Shown one piece after another: positions 1 to 7,748 of a DNA stretch of 55,264 bases. The notes beneath the pieces were generated by a model. That model made no database searches. It saw only the letters and a list, made by a program, of their open reading frames with translations, and was not told the origin of the DNA. The stretch covers positions 1-55,264 of the forward strand of contig DATHBB010000129.1 of assembly GCA_035296385.1 (NCBI GenBank). Reading direction: 5' to 3'. Every line of letters begins with the position of its first letter. Within the stretch, counting starts at the first letter, position 1. The stretch is from JAIVJZ01 sp035296385. GTDB lineage: Bacteria > Acidobacteriota > Blastocatellia > Pyrinomonadales > Pyrinomonadaceae. Both the position numbers and the translations under genes were made by a program.

Positions 1-1232
1 TCCTCATCACCGCGCACGGCTCGGAGCGCATGGCCGTCGAAGCGATCAAGAGCGGCGCTTACGATTACCTCTCGAAGCCGTTTGAAGTCGAAGACCTGCG
101 GCTCGTCGTCAAGAACGCCGTCGAGACGATCCAACTGCGCCGCGAGAATCAACGCTTGCGCGCGTCGCTCGAACTCGAAGGCGCGCAGCGCGGCTCGCTC
201 ATAGGCAACTCCGAATCAATGCGGCGCGTGCGCTCGCTCATCGAAAAAGTCGCGGAGACGGACGCGACCGTGCTCGTGCGCGGCGAGTCGGGCACGGGCA
301 AAGAGTTGGTGGCGCGCGAAATTCACGAACGCAGTACGTCGCGGCGAAGCGGCGCGTTCATCGCCGTCAACTGCGCCGCGCTGCCTTCGGAGTTGATCGA
401 GTCGGAACTGTTCGGCCACGAGAAAGGCGCGTTCACGGGCGCGACCGCGCGGCGGCAGGGCAAGTTTGAGCAGGCCGACGGCGGCACGCTCTTCCTCGAT
501 GAGATCGGCGACATGAGCGCGAACGTGCAGGCCAAACTTTTGCGCGCGCTTGAAGAGCGACGCATCGAACGGCTCGGCGGCGGCGCGCAATCTATCCCCG
601 TTGACGTGCGCATCGTCAGCGCGACGCACCGCCCGCTCGAACAGGAGATCGAGAAAGGGAATTTTCGCGCAGACCTTTTTTACCGCCTTCGCGTCGTGAC
701 GGTCGAGATCGCGCCTTTACGCGAACGGCGCGAAGACATCCCCGCGCTCGCCGAGTCATTCATGCGGCTCGCCGCCGAAAGGTACAAGATGCCCGTGCGC
801 GCGATAGCGCCCGCGGCGATGCGGCGGCTCGTCGAATATGAATGGCCGGGCAACGTGCGCGAACTGCGAAACGCGGTCGAGCGCGCGATGGTGCTCGCCG
901 AAGGCGACGAATTGACAGCACGCGATCTGCCCGAAGAGATCAACGCGCAAGGCGGCGCAACTCAGAGCGTCGCCGCGCCGCGCGCCGCTACGAGCGATGC
1001 GGGCGACGGTCTATCCGTCCCGTTCACGGCGGATTTTCGTGAAGACCGGCGCGAATTTGAGCGTCGCTACATCGCGCGCTGCCTCGAAGAGACGGGCGGC
1101 AACGTCACGCGCGCCGCCACCATCCTCGGTATGCACCGCCAATCGCTCCAACACAAGCTACGCGAACTCGGCCTCGCGCGCCGCTATGTCTCGCTCGACT
1201 CCGACGCGACGCCGGATAATTCCGACAACTGA
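1..1232 (+). CDS. Sigma-54-dependent response regulator, NtrC family (5' end cut off)
   Basis: The reading frame is open from base 3, so the gene begins left of the window. What remains starts in the last part of a receiver (REC) domain: an ITAHGS segment and an AYDYLSKPF segment, the latter holding the conserved Lys-Pro. A complete AAA+ sigma-54 activator domain follows, with Walker A GESGTGKE, the sigma-54-contacting GAFTGA loop and Walker B LFLDEIGD. The C-terminus is a Fis-type helix-turn-helix (NVTRAATILGMHRQSLQHKL). Proteins of this family are phosphorylated by a sensor kinase and then drive RNA polymerase with sigma-54. The partner kinase is not in view. The target genes cannot be read from this window. 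Confidence 0.93.
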   Translation, partial: LITAHGSERMAVEAIKSGAYDYLSKPFEVEDLRLVVKNAVETIQLRRENQRLRASLELEGAQRGSLIGNSESMRRVRSLIEKVAETDATVLVRGESGTGKELVAREIHERSTSRRSGAFIAVNCAALPSELIESELFGHEKGAFTGATARRQGKFEQADGGTLFLDEIGDMSANVQAKLLRALEERRIERLGGGAQSIPVDVRIVSATHRPLEQEIEKGNFRADLFYRLRVVTVEIAPLRERREDIPALAESFMRLAAERYKMPVRAIAPAAMRRLVEYEWPGNVRELRNAVERAMVLAEGDELTARDLPEEINAQGGATQSVAAPRAATSDAGDGLSVPFTADFREDRREFERRYIARCLEETGGNVTRAATILGMHRQSLQHKLRELGLARRYVSLDSDATPDNSDN

Positions 1233-1248
1233 CGGGAAGCCAAGACTC

Positions 1249-1344
1249 ACCGCAGAGACGCGGAGCAAAGCCGCAGAGATACGCAGAGAATAACTAACTG
1301 TTTTCTCCGTGCCCCTCTGCGGCTTTGCTCCGCGTCTCTGCGGT
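1249..1344. repeat. Palindromic hairpin repeat, variant arms
   Basis: A perfect 30-bp inverted repeat: left arm 1249-1278, right arm 1315-1344, loop of 36 bases. The arm contains GCAGAGACGCGGAGCAAAGC. It lies directly after the regulator stop codon. It is related in style to the CTCTGTGTCTCTGTGG elements at 2883, 5091 and 20905 but differs in the middle of the arm. Confidence 0.9.
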
Positions 1345-1449
1345 AAACATCTTTACGTCCTCAAACCCCCAGGCTGGAACACCGCTTGCAATGAAGTCCT
1401 CCGAATATCTGCGCGGTCGGTCGCGGGGCGCGATTGCGAGGGGGCAACG

Positions 1450-2841
1450 ATGAAATCAGTTTCGCTTAAATATCGCACCGTAGTTTTACTGCTACTGCTG
1501 CTGGCGCACGTCGCGGGATTACAAGTCAAAGCGCAAACATCTGTTGCGCCGGAGTCGGGCGGCGAGCCTGTACGCCATTTGATCATTTGCGTGGACGGCG
1601 TCTCGTTCACGACGATTGAAGAGATGCGCGCCGAAGGCCGTTTCAAACTCTTCCGTGCGCCCTCGCGCATGATCGCCCCTTTCCCCAGCCTCACCAATCT
1701 CGCGCTCGGCGAAATATTGAAACCTGCGGGCGCGGGCGAAGCCGTCGGCTACGAAGACAACTATTTCGACGTTGAGCGGAACAAGATGCGCGGCGGACTC
1801 GTGGACCGTTTTCGCGGCGCGCGCTTCATCAAAGGCACGTTTCGCGAACTCTTCGACTATCACCCCTCGGCGATCAAGAGCGGTCTGGGCTACGCCGCGC
1901 CGCCCGTCAGCACCTACCTCGAATCGCTGACAGACCTCGTGCGCCTGAAACAAAAGTTTCGTGCCTCGCGCGAGCCGGTCTTCTTTGCCTACACGGGCGC
2001 GAGCGATTCGCTGGCACACCTCGGCGGCGAACGACTGCTCAAAAGTTTTCTCGTCCGGCTCGACGAGACGGTCAAAGACCTCGTCCGCGACGGAGGCGGG
2101 CGCGTGCAGGTCACGATCTTCTCGGATCATGGTAACGACTTCAAAGCTTATCGACGCGTCTCTCTCAAGTCTGCCTTGCGCCGTGCGGATTTCAAATTGC
2201 ACGGCAAGGTTCGGGACGCGCGCAGTGTCGTGCTTCCGCAGTTCGGCCTCGTCGGGTGCGCCGTGATGTGGACGCTAGAAGAGAACGAAGCGCGTCTGGC
2301 GGAAGTCGTCGCGCGCGTGCGCGGCGTGGATTTCGCGGCCTATGAAAAAGATAGTCTGGTTTATGTCGTCAACGAAAAAGGCACTGCGACGATAGAACGG
2401 CGCGGCGAGCGCTTTCGTTATCGCTCCGCGCAGGGCGACCCGCTGGAGCTTTTGCCGCTCGTCGAATCTTTGCGGCGGCAAGGTAAAGTTGACGAAGATG
2501 ATTTCGTCGCCGACGAAGATTGGTTTGCGCTGACGCTTGAGAGCGCGCGCCCCGATGTGTTGCGGCGCATCTACGAAGGCGTCGGCGAACGCGTGCGCAA
2601 TCGCGCGAACGTCATCGTGAATTTCGCGGACGGCTATTACACCGGCAGCGCGTCGCTCGATGTCTTCGCGTTCTTGCAGGCGACGCACGGCAACCTCGGC
2701 GCGCAGCAGAGCTTCGGTTTCGTGATGAACACCGCAACGGACATGCCGACGCACCTGCGCGCGCGCGACGTGTGGCGCGCGATTGGTTCGCCCGTCCTCA
2801 GAAAAAGCCCGCGCCTTGATGAAACAGCAGCAGAGCGTTAA
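1450..2841 (+). CDS. Exported alkaline-phosphatase-superfamily protein
   Basis: The start is placed at ATG 1450 because it gives a clean signal peptide (MKSVSLKYRTVVLLLLLLAH, cleavage probably after VKAQ). The open frame continues upstream to 1309 but only through repeat sequence. The mature protein has superfamily metal-site motifs: ICVDGVS near the N-terminus, FPSLTN (the nucleophile region of phosphodiesterase/phosphopentomutase-type members), GASDSLAH with Asp and His, and SDHGND. These fit a metal-dependent phosphodiesterase or phosphatase acting in the periplasm. The substrate cannot be inferred. It stands alone between two hairpin repeats, so it is probably transcribed singly. Confidence 0.75.
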   Translation: MKSVSLKYRTVVLLLLLLAHVAGLQVKAQTSVAPESGGEPVRHLIICVDGVSFTTIEEMRAEGRFKLFRAPSRMIAPFPSLTNLALGEILKPAGAGEAVGYEDNYFDVERNKMRGGLVDRFRGARFIKGTFRELFDYHPSAIKSGLGYAAPPVSTYLESLTDLVRLKQKFRASREPVFFAYTGASDSLAHLGGERLLKSFLVRLDETVKDLVRDGGGRVQVTIFSDHGNDFKAYRRVSLKSALRRADFKLHGKVRDARSVVLPQFGLVGCAVMWTLEENEARLAEVVARVRGVDFAAYEKDSLVYVVNEKGTATIERRGERFRYRSAQGDPLELLPLVESLRRQGKVDEDDFVADEDWFALTLESARPDVLRRIYEGVGERVRNRANVIVNFADGYYTGSASLDVFAFLQATHGNLGAQQSFGFVMNTATDMPTHLRARDVWRAIGSPVLRKSPRLDETAAER

Positions 2842-2882
2842 AGATAACTCCTCATCTGATAGTCTCCCACGTTATTGCTTTC

Positions 2883-2977
2883 CTCTGTGCCCCCTCTGTG
2901 CTCTCTGTGTCTCTGTGGTGAATGCTTCTCAAATACATTCACCGCAGAGACACAGAGAACACGGAGGGGGCACAGAG
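2883..2977. repeat. Palindromic hairpin repeat, 42-bp arms
   Basis: Left arm 2883-2924 and right arm 2936-2977 are inverted copies that differ at 3 of 42 positions, all transitions. The core is CTCTGTGTCTCTGTGGTGA. It lies in the gap between the phosphatase-like gene and the methyltransferase gene. It is the same family as the elements at 5091 and 20905. Confidence 0.9.
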
Positions 2978-3106
2978 AGTTCAAATCAATTCAGGACTCC
3001 ATCCACGTCTCTATTCTTTCATTCTTGTTCGATTGCGTCCGTAGAAACAATACGGTTAGACTTGGCGCGCTCTTACGACGATTCAGCGCGTTCTCCCGTA
3101 TAAATT

Positions 3107-3763
3107 ATGAAAGCACGTCTCGATGCGATTCTTCAGCGCGAACAAGCCTTGTATCTCGACGAACTGCACCCTGCAAGCGACGGCTTCGTCGCGGAGATGG
3201 AGGCGTTTGCGGCGGCGAACAGGGTGCCGATTGCCGACCGCGAGGTCGCACTGTTTCTGGAAATAACCGCGCGCGCCACAAAAGCACAAAAAATTTTGGA
3301 GATCGGAATGGCAATCGGCTACGCGGTCGTGCACTTGCTACGCGGGATGGGCGCGGGCGGGCAGGTGGTGACGATTGAACCGAGCGAGGAGATGATCGCG
3401 CGCGCGGGCGACTATTTTCAGCGCGCCGGAATGACGGAGCGCGTGCGCATCGAGCGCGGGTTTGCGCTCGACGTGATACCGAAGCTCACGGACACCTTCG
3501 ACCTCATCTATTTGGACGCGATGAAAGAGGAGTACGAAGATTATCTCGAACTCTCTTTGCCGTTGCTGCGCACGGGCGGCGTCGTCGTCGCGGATAATTT
3601 GTTGTGGGGCGGGCAAGTGGCGGGCGAAGTCCGCTCGCCCGATCAAAAAGAATCTACAGAGAGCCTGCGCCGCTTCAATCAACATTTCGTGAACCATAAA
3701 AATTTGCGCGCGGTGGTTCTTCCCGTCGGCGACGGACTCGGCTACGGCGTTAAAGTCGAATAG
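3107..3763 (+). CDS. SAM-dependent O-methyltransferase (class I, TrmR/caffeoyl-CoA OMT-like)
   Basis: 218 residues, the usual length for O-methyltransferase family 3. SAM-binding motif I is ILEIGMAIGYAVVHLL, followed by an acidic loop (VVTIEPSE). FDLIYLDAMKEEYEDYL carries the metal-binding Asp, and VVADNLLWGGQV carries the second Asp-Asn metal and substrate motif. Bacterial members include the tRNA wobble-uridine methyltransferase TrmR and small-molecule O-methyltransferases. The sequence alone does not decide between them. ATG 3107 is the first plausible start and gives a full-length protein. No operon partner is apparent: the next gene is 85 bases away and unrelated. Confidence 0.85.
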   Translation: MKARLDAILQREQALYLDELHPASDGFVAEMEAFAAANRVPIADREVALFLEITARATKAQKILEIGMAIGYAVVHLLRGMGAGGQVVTIEPSEEMIARAGDYFQRAGMTERVRIERGFALDVIPKLTDTFDLIYLDAMKEEYEDYLELSLPLLRTGGVVVADNLLWGGQVAGEVRSPDQKESTESLRRFNQHFVNHKNLRAVVLPVGDGLGYGVKVE

Positions 3764-3848
3764 CGACAACGACAGCGCCCCGCGCCGACTTCAACGTCGA
3801 AACGTTGCCTATGAAAACTCGACGGCGTTAGTTCTCGCTTAGTTAGTA

Positions 3849-5051
3849 ATGCAAAAAATTTCCGCCCCAATAATCCGTCCGGTGCGCGTTGGCGTGCGGC
3901 CTGAAGTCGAGTTGTTTTTGTGCTGCGCGCGCCCGCGCACGGACGCGGCGATCATCGCGCGCCTGCGGCAACTGCTCGACGGCGCGCTCGATTGGGAATA
4001 CGTCACGCGCTTCGCCGAGAGTCACGGTCTCATCCCGCTGCTTTATCATCATCTGCACGCGCACGCTTCCGAAAAAGTCCCGCCCGCAGTTTATGCTTCG
4101 TTGCGCGATCAGTTTCAACGCATCTCCGCTTTGAACGTCTATTTGAGCGGCGAACTGCGCCGCCTGCTCAAACTCTTCGCGGCGCACGAAATAGACGCCA
4201 TCCCCTACAAAGGTCCAGCGCTCGCGGCGCACGCCTACGGCAACATCGCGCTCAGGCATTTCGGCGACCTCGACATTATCGTGCGCCAACGCGACGTGCC
4301 GCGTGTGATGAACCTGCTGCTCGCGGAAGGCTACGCGCTCTATCCGCCTCTGAACGGCGTGCAGCAGGCGTTGATGCTGCGCACGCAATGCAACCTGCCG
4401 TTCACGCGCGACGCGCATCGCCTGATCGTGGAAATTCACTGGCGCGTGAGCGCGCGGCTTTTCTCCTCGCCGCTTGAAGAAGAGAGCCTTTGGGAGAACG
4501 CGCGACCGCACACGTTTCAGGGAATGCAGGTAGCAACGCTTGCGCCCGAAGATTTGCTGCTTTCGCTCTCTGTGCACGGGGCGAAGCACTTGTGGGAGCG
4601 TCTCAGTTGGATCGCGGACATCGCGCGTCTGGTCGAAGTTGATCGCGATTTGAATTGGACGCAGTTGCTCGAACGCGCGCGGCGCACCGGCACGGAGCGC
4701 ATGCTGCTGCTCGGCCTCTACGTCGCGCACGACCTGCTCGGCGCGAATCTTCCCGCACACGTCGAAGCGAGGTTCGAGACGGACGAGGAGATCGCGCGTC
4801 TGGCCGCGCAAATTTATTCGCGCCTGTTCGCGGAAGGCGACGAGGCGGGCGGCATGACGGGTTATTTTATTTTTCAACTCAAGGCGCGTCCACGCCTGCG
4901 TGATAAATTCAACTATTGCCGCTACGTCGTCAGCCCGACGGAAGAAGACCTCACGCTCGTGCGGCTTCCCGCGCCTCTCTCTTTCATCTACTATCTGCTG
5001 CGCCCTTTGCGCATGATATGGACGGGCGGGCCGAGCCACCTGCAACATTAA
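3849..5051 (+). CDS. PF14907-type nucleotidyltransferase (NTP_transf_5)
   Basis: 400 residues. Residues about 110-160 carry the family signature: IDAIPYKGPALA followed by RHFGDLDIIV, whose two aspartates (near residues 140 and 142) match the metal-binding pair of the polymerase-beta fold. The rest is helical and variable, as usual for this family. Family members are often found beside HPr-kinase-like, PqqD and lasso-B2 genes in peptide-modification loci, and that is the setting here: such an operon starts about 470 bases downstream on the same strand. The role is unproven. A link to the peptide locus is inferred from neighbourhood only. No clear ribosome binding site precedes ATG 3849. Confidence 0.75.
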   Translation: MQKISAPIIRPVRVGVRPEVELFLCCARPRTDAAIIARLRQLLDGALDWEYVTRFAESHGLIPLLYHHLHAHASEKVPPAVYASLRDQFQRISALNVYLSGELRRLLKLFAAHEIDAIPYKGPALAAHAYGNIALRHFGDLDIIVRQRDVPRVMNLLLAEGYALYPPLNGVQQALMLRTQCNLPFTRDAHRLIVEIHWRVSARLFSSPLEEESLWENARPHTFQGMQVATLAPEDLLLSLSVHGAKHLWERLSWIADIARLVEVDRDLNWTQLLERARRTGTERMLLLGLYVAHDLLGANLPAHVEARFETDEEIARLAAQIYSRLFAEGDEAGGMTGYFIFQLKARPRLRDKFNYCRYVVSPTEEDLTLVRLPAPLSFIYYLLRPLRMIWTGGPSHLQH

Positions 5052-5066
5052 ATTCTTCAGACGCCC

Positions 5067-5200
5067 AGTGGTGTCCTAATTTCAGCTTTCCTCTGTGCCG
5101 CCTCTGCGCTCTCTGTGTCTCTGTGGTGAGTGCTTCTGCTTCATACTCACCACAGAGACACAGAGGACACAGAGAGTTGAATTCAAATTAGGACACCACT
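5067..5200. repeat. Nested palindromic element with 16-bp outer inverted ends
   Basis: The outer ends AGTGGTGTCCTAATTT (5067-5082) and AAATTAGGACACCACT (5185-5200) are a perfect inverted pair. Inside lies a copy of the hairpin family, with left arm 5091-5132 and a shortened right arm about 5145-5176. This is the only copy in the window with the extra outer inverted ends, which give it the look of a small mobile palindrome. Confidence 0.85.
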
Positions 5201-5521
5201 AAACGCCCTAAGAGATTGATGGACGGTGTTAAATATGTTAAGTTCCGTCTGCCCGCGATAGTTTGTTTGACTTGTTAGATGGCCTAGAGCCGTCCGCTTA
5301 ACAAAAGCCAACCATATGTTGACGCGCCGAATGTGCGTGACCGCTGCCCGTCATGTGGCAACAGCCGGTGGCATATTCGACTGTAGCTGGTAGCATTTTT
5401 CTTCTTTGAAGTTCACTTGCACTAATTATCTCCCCCGACAACGAAGCCTGATCGTCTGAGCCGCTACGCATTTGCCCGTTAATGATTAATTAATGGATTA
5501 GGAAGTAAGAGGTAGGTTAAT
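5201..5521. other. Non-coding upstream region of the peptide operon
   Basis: About 320 bases without a convincing gene. It contains TTGACT (5267) and TTGACG (5319), but neither has a matching -10 box at 16-18 bases. The last 60 bases are AT-rich and end in the purine-rich sequence AAGAGGTAGG just before the start codon at 5522. It probably holds the operon promoter and leader, but no site can be assigned with confidence. Confidence 0.4.
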
Positions 5522-6463
5522 ATGTTAGATATGATTTCCAAGCGTTTCGTACTAAATCTTGCGGGAGTGTTATTGCTGCTTTCAACCGTCGCCGTCGCGG
5601 GGCAACAGCCGGCGAAGAGAACCGCCCCGCCGCAGAGTCAGCCCGCGCCGGCTGCGAAGAAAACGCCCGCGCCTGCCAGCCCCGCCGCCGGTAAAGATGT
5701 CAAAACCCAGACGCGTTCCGCTGCTGCGACTCCCGCCGCTGCCGGTGCGGCCAACAAAGCGGACGCGAAAGCGCCCTGGAGTGTTAAGGTCAGCAAGCGA
5801 GAGCCTGTCAGCATTACGCTCGCCGCGAAGAACGGCAAGCTACAGGAGATCGCCGCAGACATCAGCAAGAGACTCAAAGTGCCCGTCATCGTGTCGCCGT
5901 TCATGCAGAAGCAGATGATCACGCAGGAGTTTGAGGCGCTGCCGTTGGAGGGCGCGTTGCGCCTGCTCGCGCCGCAAGTCTACGTTGACTACGAACTGAG
6001 CGGCGACCCCGGCAAACAGCCGAAAGCCGTCGGCATCTACTTATACGCGATGAACGAAGAGCCGCCCGCAGAGTCCGCCGTGGTCAAAGGCGGCTCGGAA
6101 GCGATTCTGATCGAAGGCAACACGGAAGACGGCATGGATGCCTCGAATGCCAAGGATGAAGAGAAATTGCCGCTGCACGTCTCGGTCGAAAAAAACCAAT
6201 TGACGGTGCGCGCGCGCAAGCAGCCGATCACGGCGGTGCTGTATGAAATCGCAAGTAAAGTTGACATTCCGTTCGAGATGAAATATGAATCTACGGAACT
6301 TGTGGATGTGGACTTCAACAACTACACGATGGAGCAGGCGGTGCGCGCCATTTCGCCCAACGTCATTCTTTATCAACGCACTAACCTGTCGAACTACGAA
6401 GTCAGACCGCTGCGCCTCGTTTTAGTGTCGCCAGCCAGCAATCAACAAACTACAAAAATGTGA
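5522..6463 (+). CDS. Exported protein with two STN-like modules
   Basis: 313 residues. A signal peptide (hydrophobic stretch AGVLLLLSTVAVAG, cleavage near residue 27) is followed by a Pro/Ala/Lys-rich linker to about residue 80. Two similar alpha/beta modules follow. The first (about 88-165) reads ISKRLKVPVIVSPFM then EALPLEGALRLLAPQV. The second (about 218-305) reads IASKVDIPFEMKYE then FNNYTMEQAVRAISPNV. This pattern resembles the STN domain found at the N-termini of secretins and TonB-dependent receptors. No secretin or receptor barrel is attached. It is the first gene of the putative peptide operon, 14 bases ahead of the next start. It may be a periplasmic partner of an exporter or of the peptide. 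ATG 5531 is an alternative start. Confidence 0.6.
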   Translation: MLDMISKRFVLNLAGVLLLLSTVAVAGQQPAKRTAPPQSQPAPAAKKTPAPASPAAGKDVKTQTRSAAATPAAAGAANKADAKAPWSVKVSKREPVSITLAAKNGKLQEIAADISKRLKVPVIVSPFMQKQMITQEFEALPLEGALRLLAPQVYVDYELSGDPGKQPKAVGIYLYAMNEEPPAESAVVKGGSEAILIEGNTEDGMDASNAKDEEKLPLHVSVEKNQLTVRARKQPITAVLYEIASKVDIPFEMKYESTELVDVDFNNYTMEQAVRAISPNVILYQRTNLSNYEVRPLRLVLVSPASNQQTTKM

Positions 6464-6477
6464 GGAGAGATCGACCC

Positions 6478-6678
6478 TTGAACACAAAAAACAGCAATCC
6501 AGTCAGCGAGCAGTTGGAGCAGTTGGAACGGGGAGAGAGCGTCACCGCGTCGCAGCCTAGCCAGGAGAAGAAGAAGCCCTTCGTCGAACCGGCAGTCTCC
6601 GTGCCTGTTGATGTTTTGGAGGCGACCGCATTCTTTCAAGGCCCGACCGTCGATACCATCCAGACGATGACGACGTAA
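6478..6678 (+). CDS. Putative RiPP precursor peptide, 66 residues, TTG start
   Basis: The start is TTG 6478 because GAGGAGAG (6462-6469) lies 8 bases upstream. A GTG at 6460 in the same frame overlaps the previous stop but has no binding site. The N-terminal half is polar (Gln/Glu/Ser-rich). The C-terminal half reads KKPFVEPAVSVPVDVLEAT, then AFFQGPTVDTIQTMTT. F35-x-x-P38-x-V40 resembles the YxxPxL motif that lasso leader peptides use to bind their PqqD-like partner. Thr50 would sit at position -2 of a core FFQGPTVDTIQTMTT with Asp at core position 8. A short peptide gene directly before a kinase-like gene, a radical SAM gene and a pqqD-like gene is typical of a precursor. The core boundary and the modification are inference. 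Confidence 0.62.
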   Translation: MNTKNSNPVSEQLEQLERGESVTASQPSQEKKKPFVEPAVSVPVDVLEATAFFQGPTVDTIQTMTT

Positions 6679-6716
6679 CATTTGCTTTCTCTGTGAGTGA
6701 AAGTGGCCGGGAGACG

Positions 6717-7745
6717 ATGTCTGTCGTGGCAGCGCAGGGCAAAGCCTCGATCAAGAAGTTTTACACGATTGGGGAGCGTCTCCTCGCCTTCAACTTTAAC
6801 GACGAAGTAGCCGCGCGGGTCGCCGGAGAGTTTATCGGGGGGATGTATTTCACCCCGACCTCGGGCCGCGCGGCTCACTTTGTTGATTGCACCGTAGAAA
6901 TTTTCTACGGCGACCCGCCGCCACCTCTCCCCCCCAATTGCCGGTCATTTGAAGTGCCTCGCGGGCATTGTTACACGAACGGGGAAGAGCATTTTCTTGA
7001 CATAGACGAATCGCGGATCGCCGTCAGCACCGATCCGGCGCGGCTTGTTTCCGTCTGGTTAGGCACGACCGAGCACGCGCGCCACCCCGTCGCGATCATC
7101 AACACGCTTTCTTATGCCGTTCAAGCCGCACTCAGGCGTTGCCGTCTCTACGTCCTGCACGCGGCGGGCGTAATCGAGCCGGAGACGAACACGGGGCTGA
7201 TCGTCGTCGGAAACTCGAACAGCGGGAAGTCGAGTCTGACGATTCGTTTGGCGAGCGCGGGTTGGCGATATTTGTCCGACGACATGCTGGTGCTCGGCGA
7301 AGCCGAGGGCGAGGTCGAGGCGTGGCCGCTGCGGCGCGTCTTCTCCGTCTCGCCGGAGTCTCTGGCCGGTGGTCATTTGCGCGAACTGGAGGCCGCGCTC
7401 GGCGCGCCCGTCAACTCCGATCCGAGCAAGCGGAGACTCGATCCGGCCATCGTGTTCCCCGGAGGCTTCGTTGGGAGTTGCTTCCCGCGTGTGCTACTGT
7501 TTCCAGTCTTGACGGGAGAACAGGCGAGCCGCGCGGAGAATCTCACTTCGGGCGAAGCCATGGCGCGACTCATCAGGCAATGTCCCTGGGCGAGCTACGA
7601 TGCGGGCACGGCGCGCGAACATCTGCGCGTGCTCGGTTTGCTGGCGAAGCAGAGCGCATCTTATTTACTACATGCGGGTCGTGATCTGATCGAAGACGCT
7701 TCGAGCGCGCCCAAACTTCTCAAGGCCGCGTGCCTCGAACACTAA
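6717..7745 (+). CDS. HPr-kinase-like ATPase of a peptide-modification locus
   Basis: The C-terminal half resembles HPr kinase/phosphorylase: Walker A VVGNSNSGKSS near residue 170, then GWRYLSDDMLVLGE, whose Asp-Asp pair matches the HprK catalytic region. The N-terminal half (about 150 residues) is not the HprK sensor domain, and no PTS genes are in view. HprK-related proteins with this build occur in lasso clusters, where some phosphorylate the last Ser of the precursor, and in the poorly known HPr-rel-A systems. The neighbouring peptide ends in Thr-Met-Thr-Thr, which could be a substrate (inference). ATG 6717 has GGGAG four bases upstream. GTG 6693, 14 bases after the peptide stop, is an alternative start. 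Confidence 0.75.
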   Translation: MSVVAAQGKASIKKFYTIGERLLAFNFNDEVAARVAGEFIGGMYFTPTSGRAAHFVDCTVEIFYGDPPPPLPPNCRSFEVPRGHCYTNGEEHFLDIDESRIAVSTDPARLVSVWLGTTEHARHPVAIINTLSYAVQAALRRCRLYVLHAAGVIEPETNTGLIVVGNSNSGKSSLTIRLASAGWRYLSDDMLVLGEAEGEVEAWPLRRVFSVSPESLAGGHLRELEAALGAPVNSDPSKRRLDPAIVFPGGFVGSCFPRVLLFPVLTGEQASRAENLTSGEAMARLIRQCPWASYDAGTAREHLRVLGLLAKQSASYLLHAGRDLIEDASSAPKLLKAACLEH

Positions 7746-7748
7746 TTT

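Noticed and set aside
1309..1449. Longer N-terminus for the phosphatase-superfamily protein
   Set aside because: This part is the right arm of the hairpin repeat and non-hydrophobic sequence; ATG 1450 gives a typical signal peptide.
3843..5048. 401-codon open frame on the minus strand
   Set aside because: It mirrors the PF14907 gene exactly; GC-rich codons keep the opposite strand open. The protein is Arg/His/Gln-rich with no known motif.
1249..5200. CRISPR-like array from repeated CACAGAGACACAGAG words
   Set aside because: The copies are inverted pairs far apart, with no regular spacers and no cas genes in the window.
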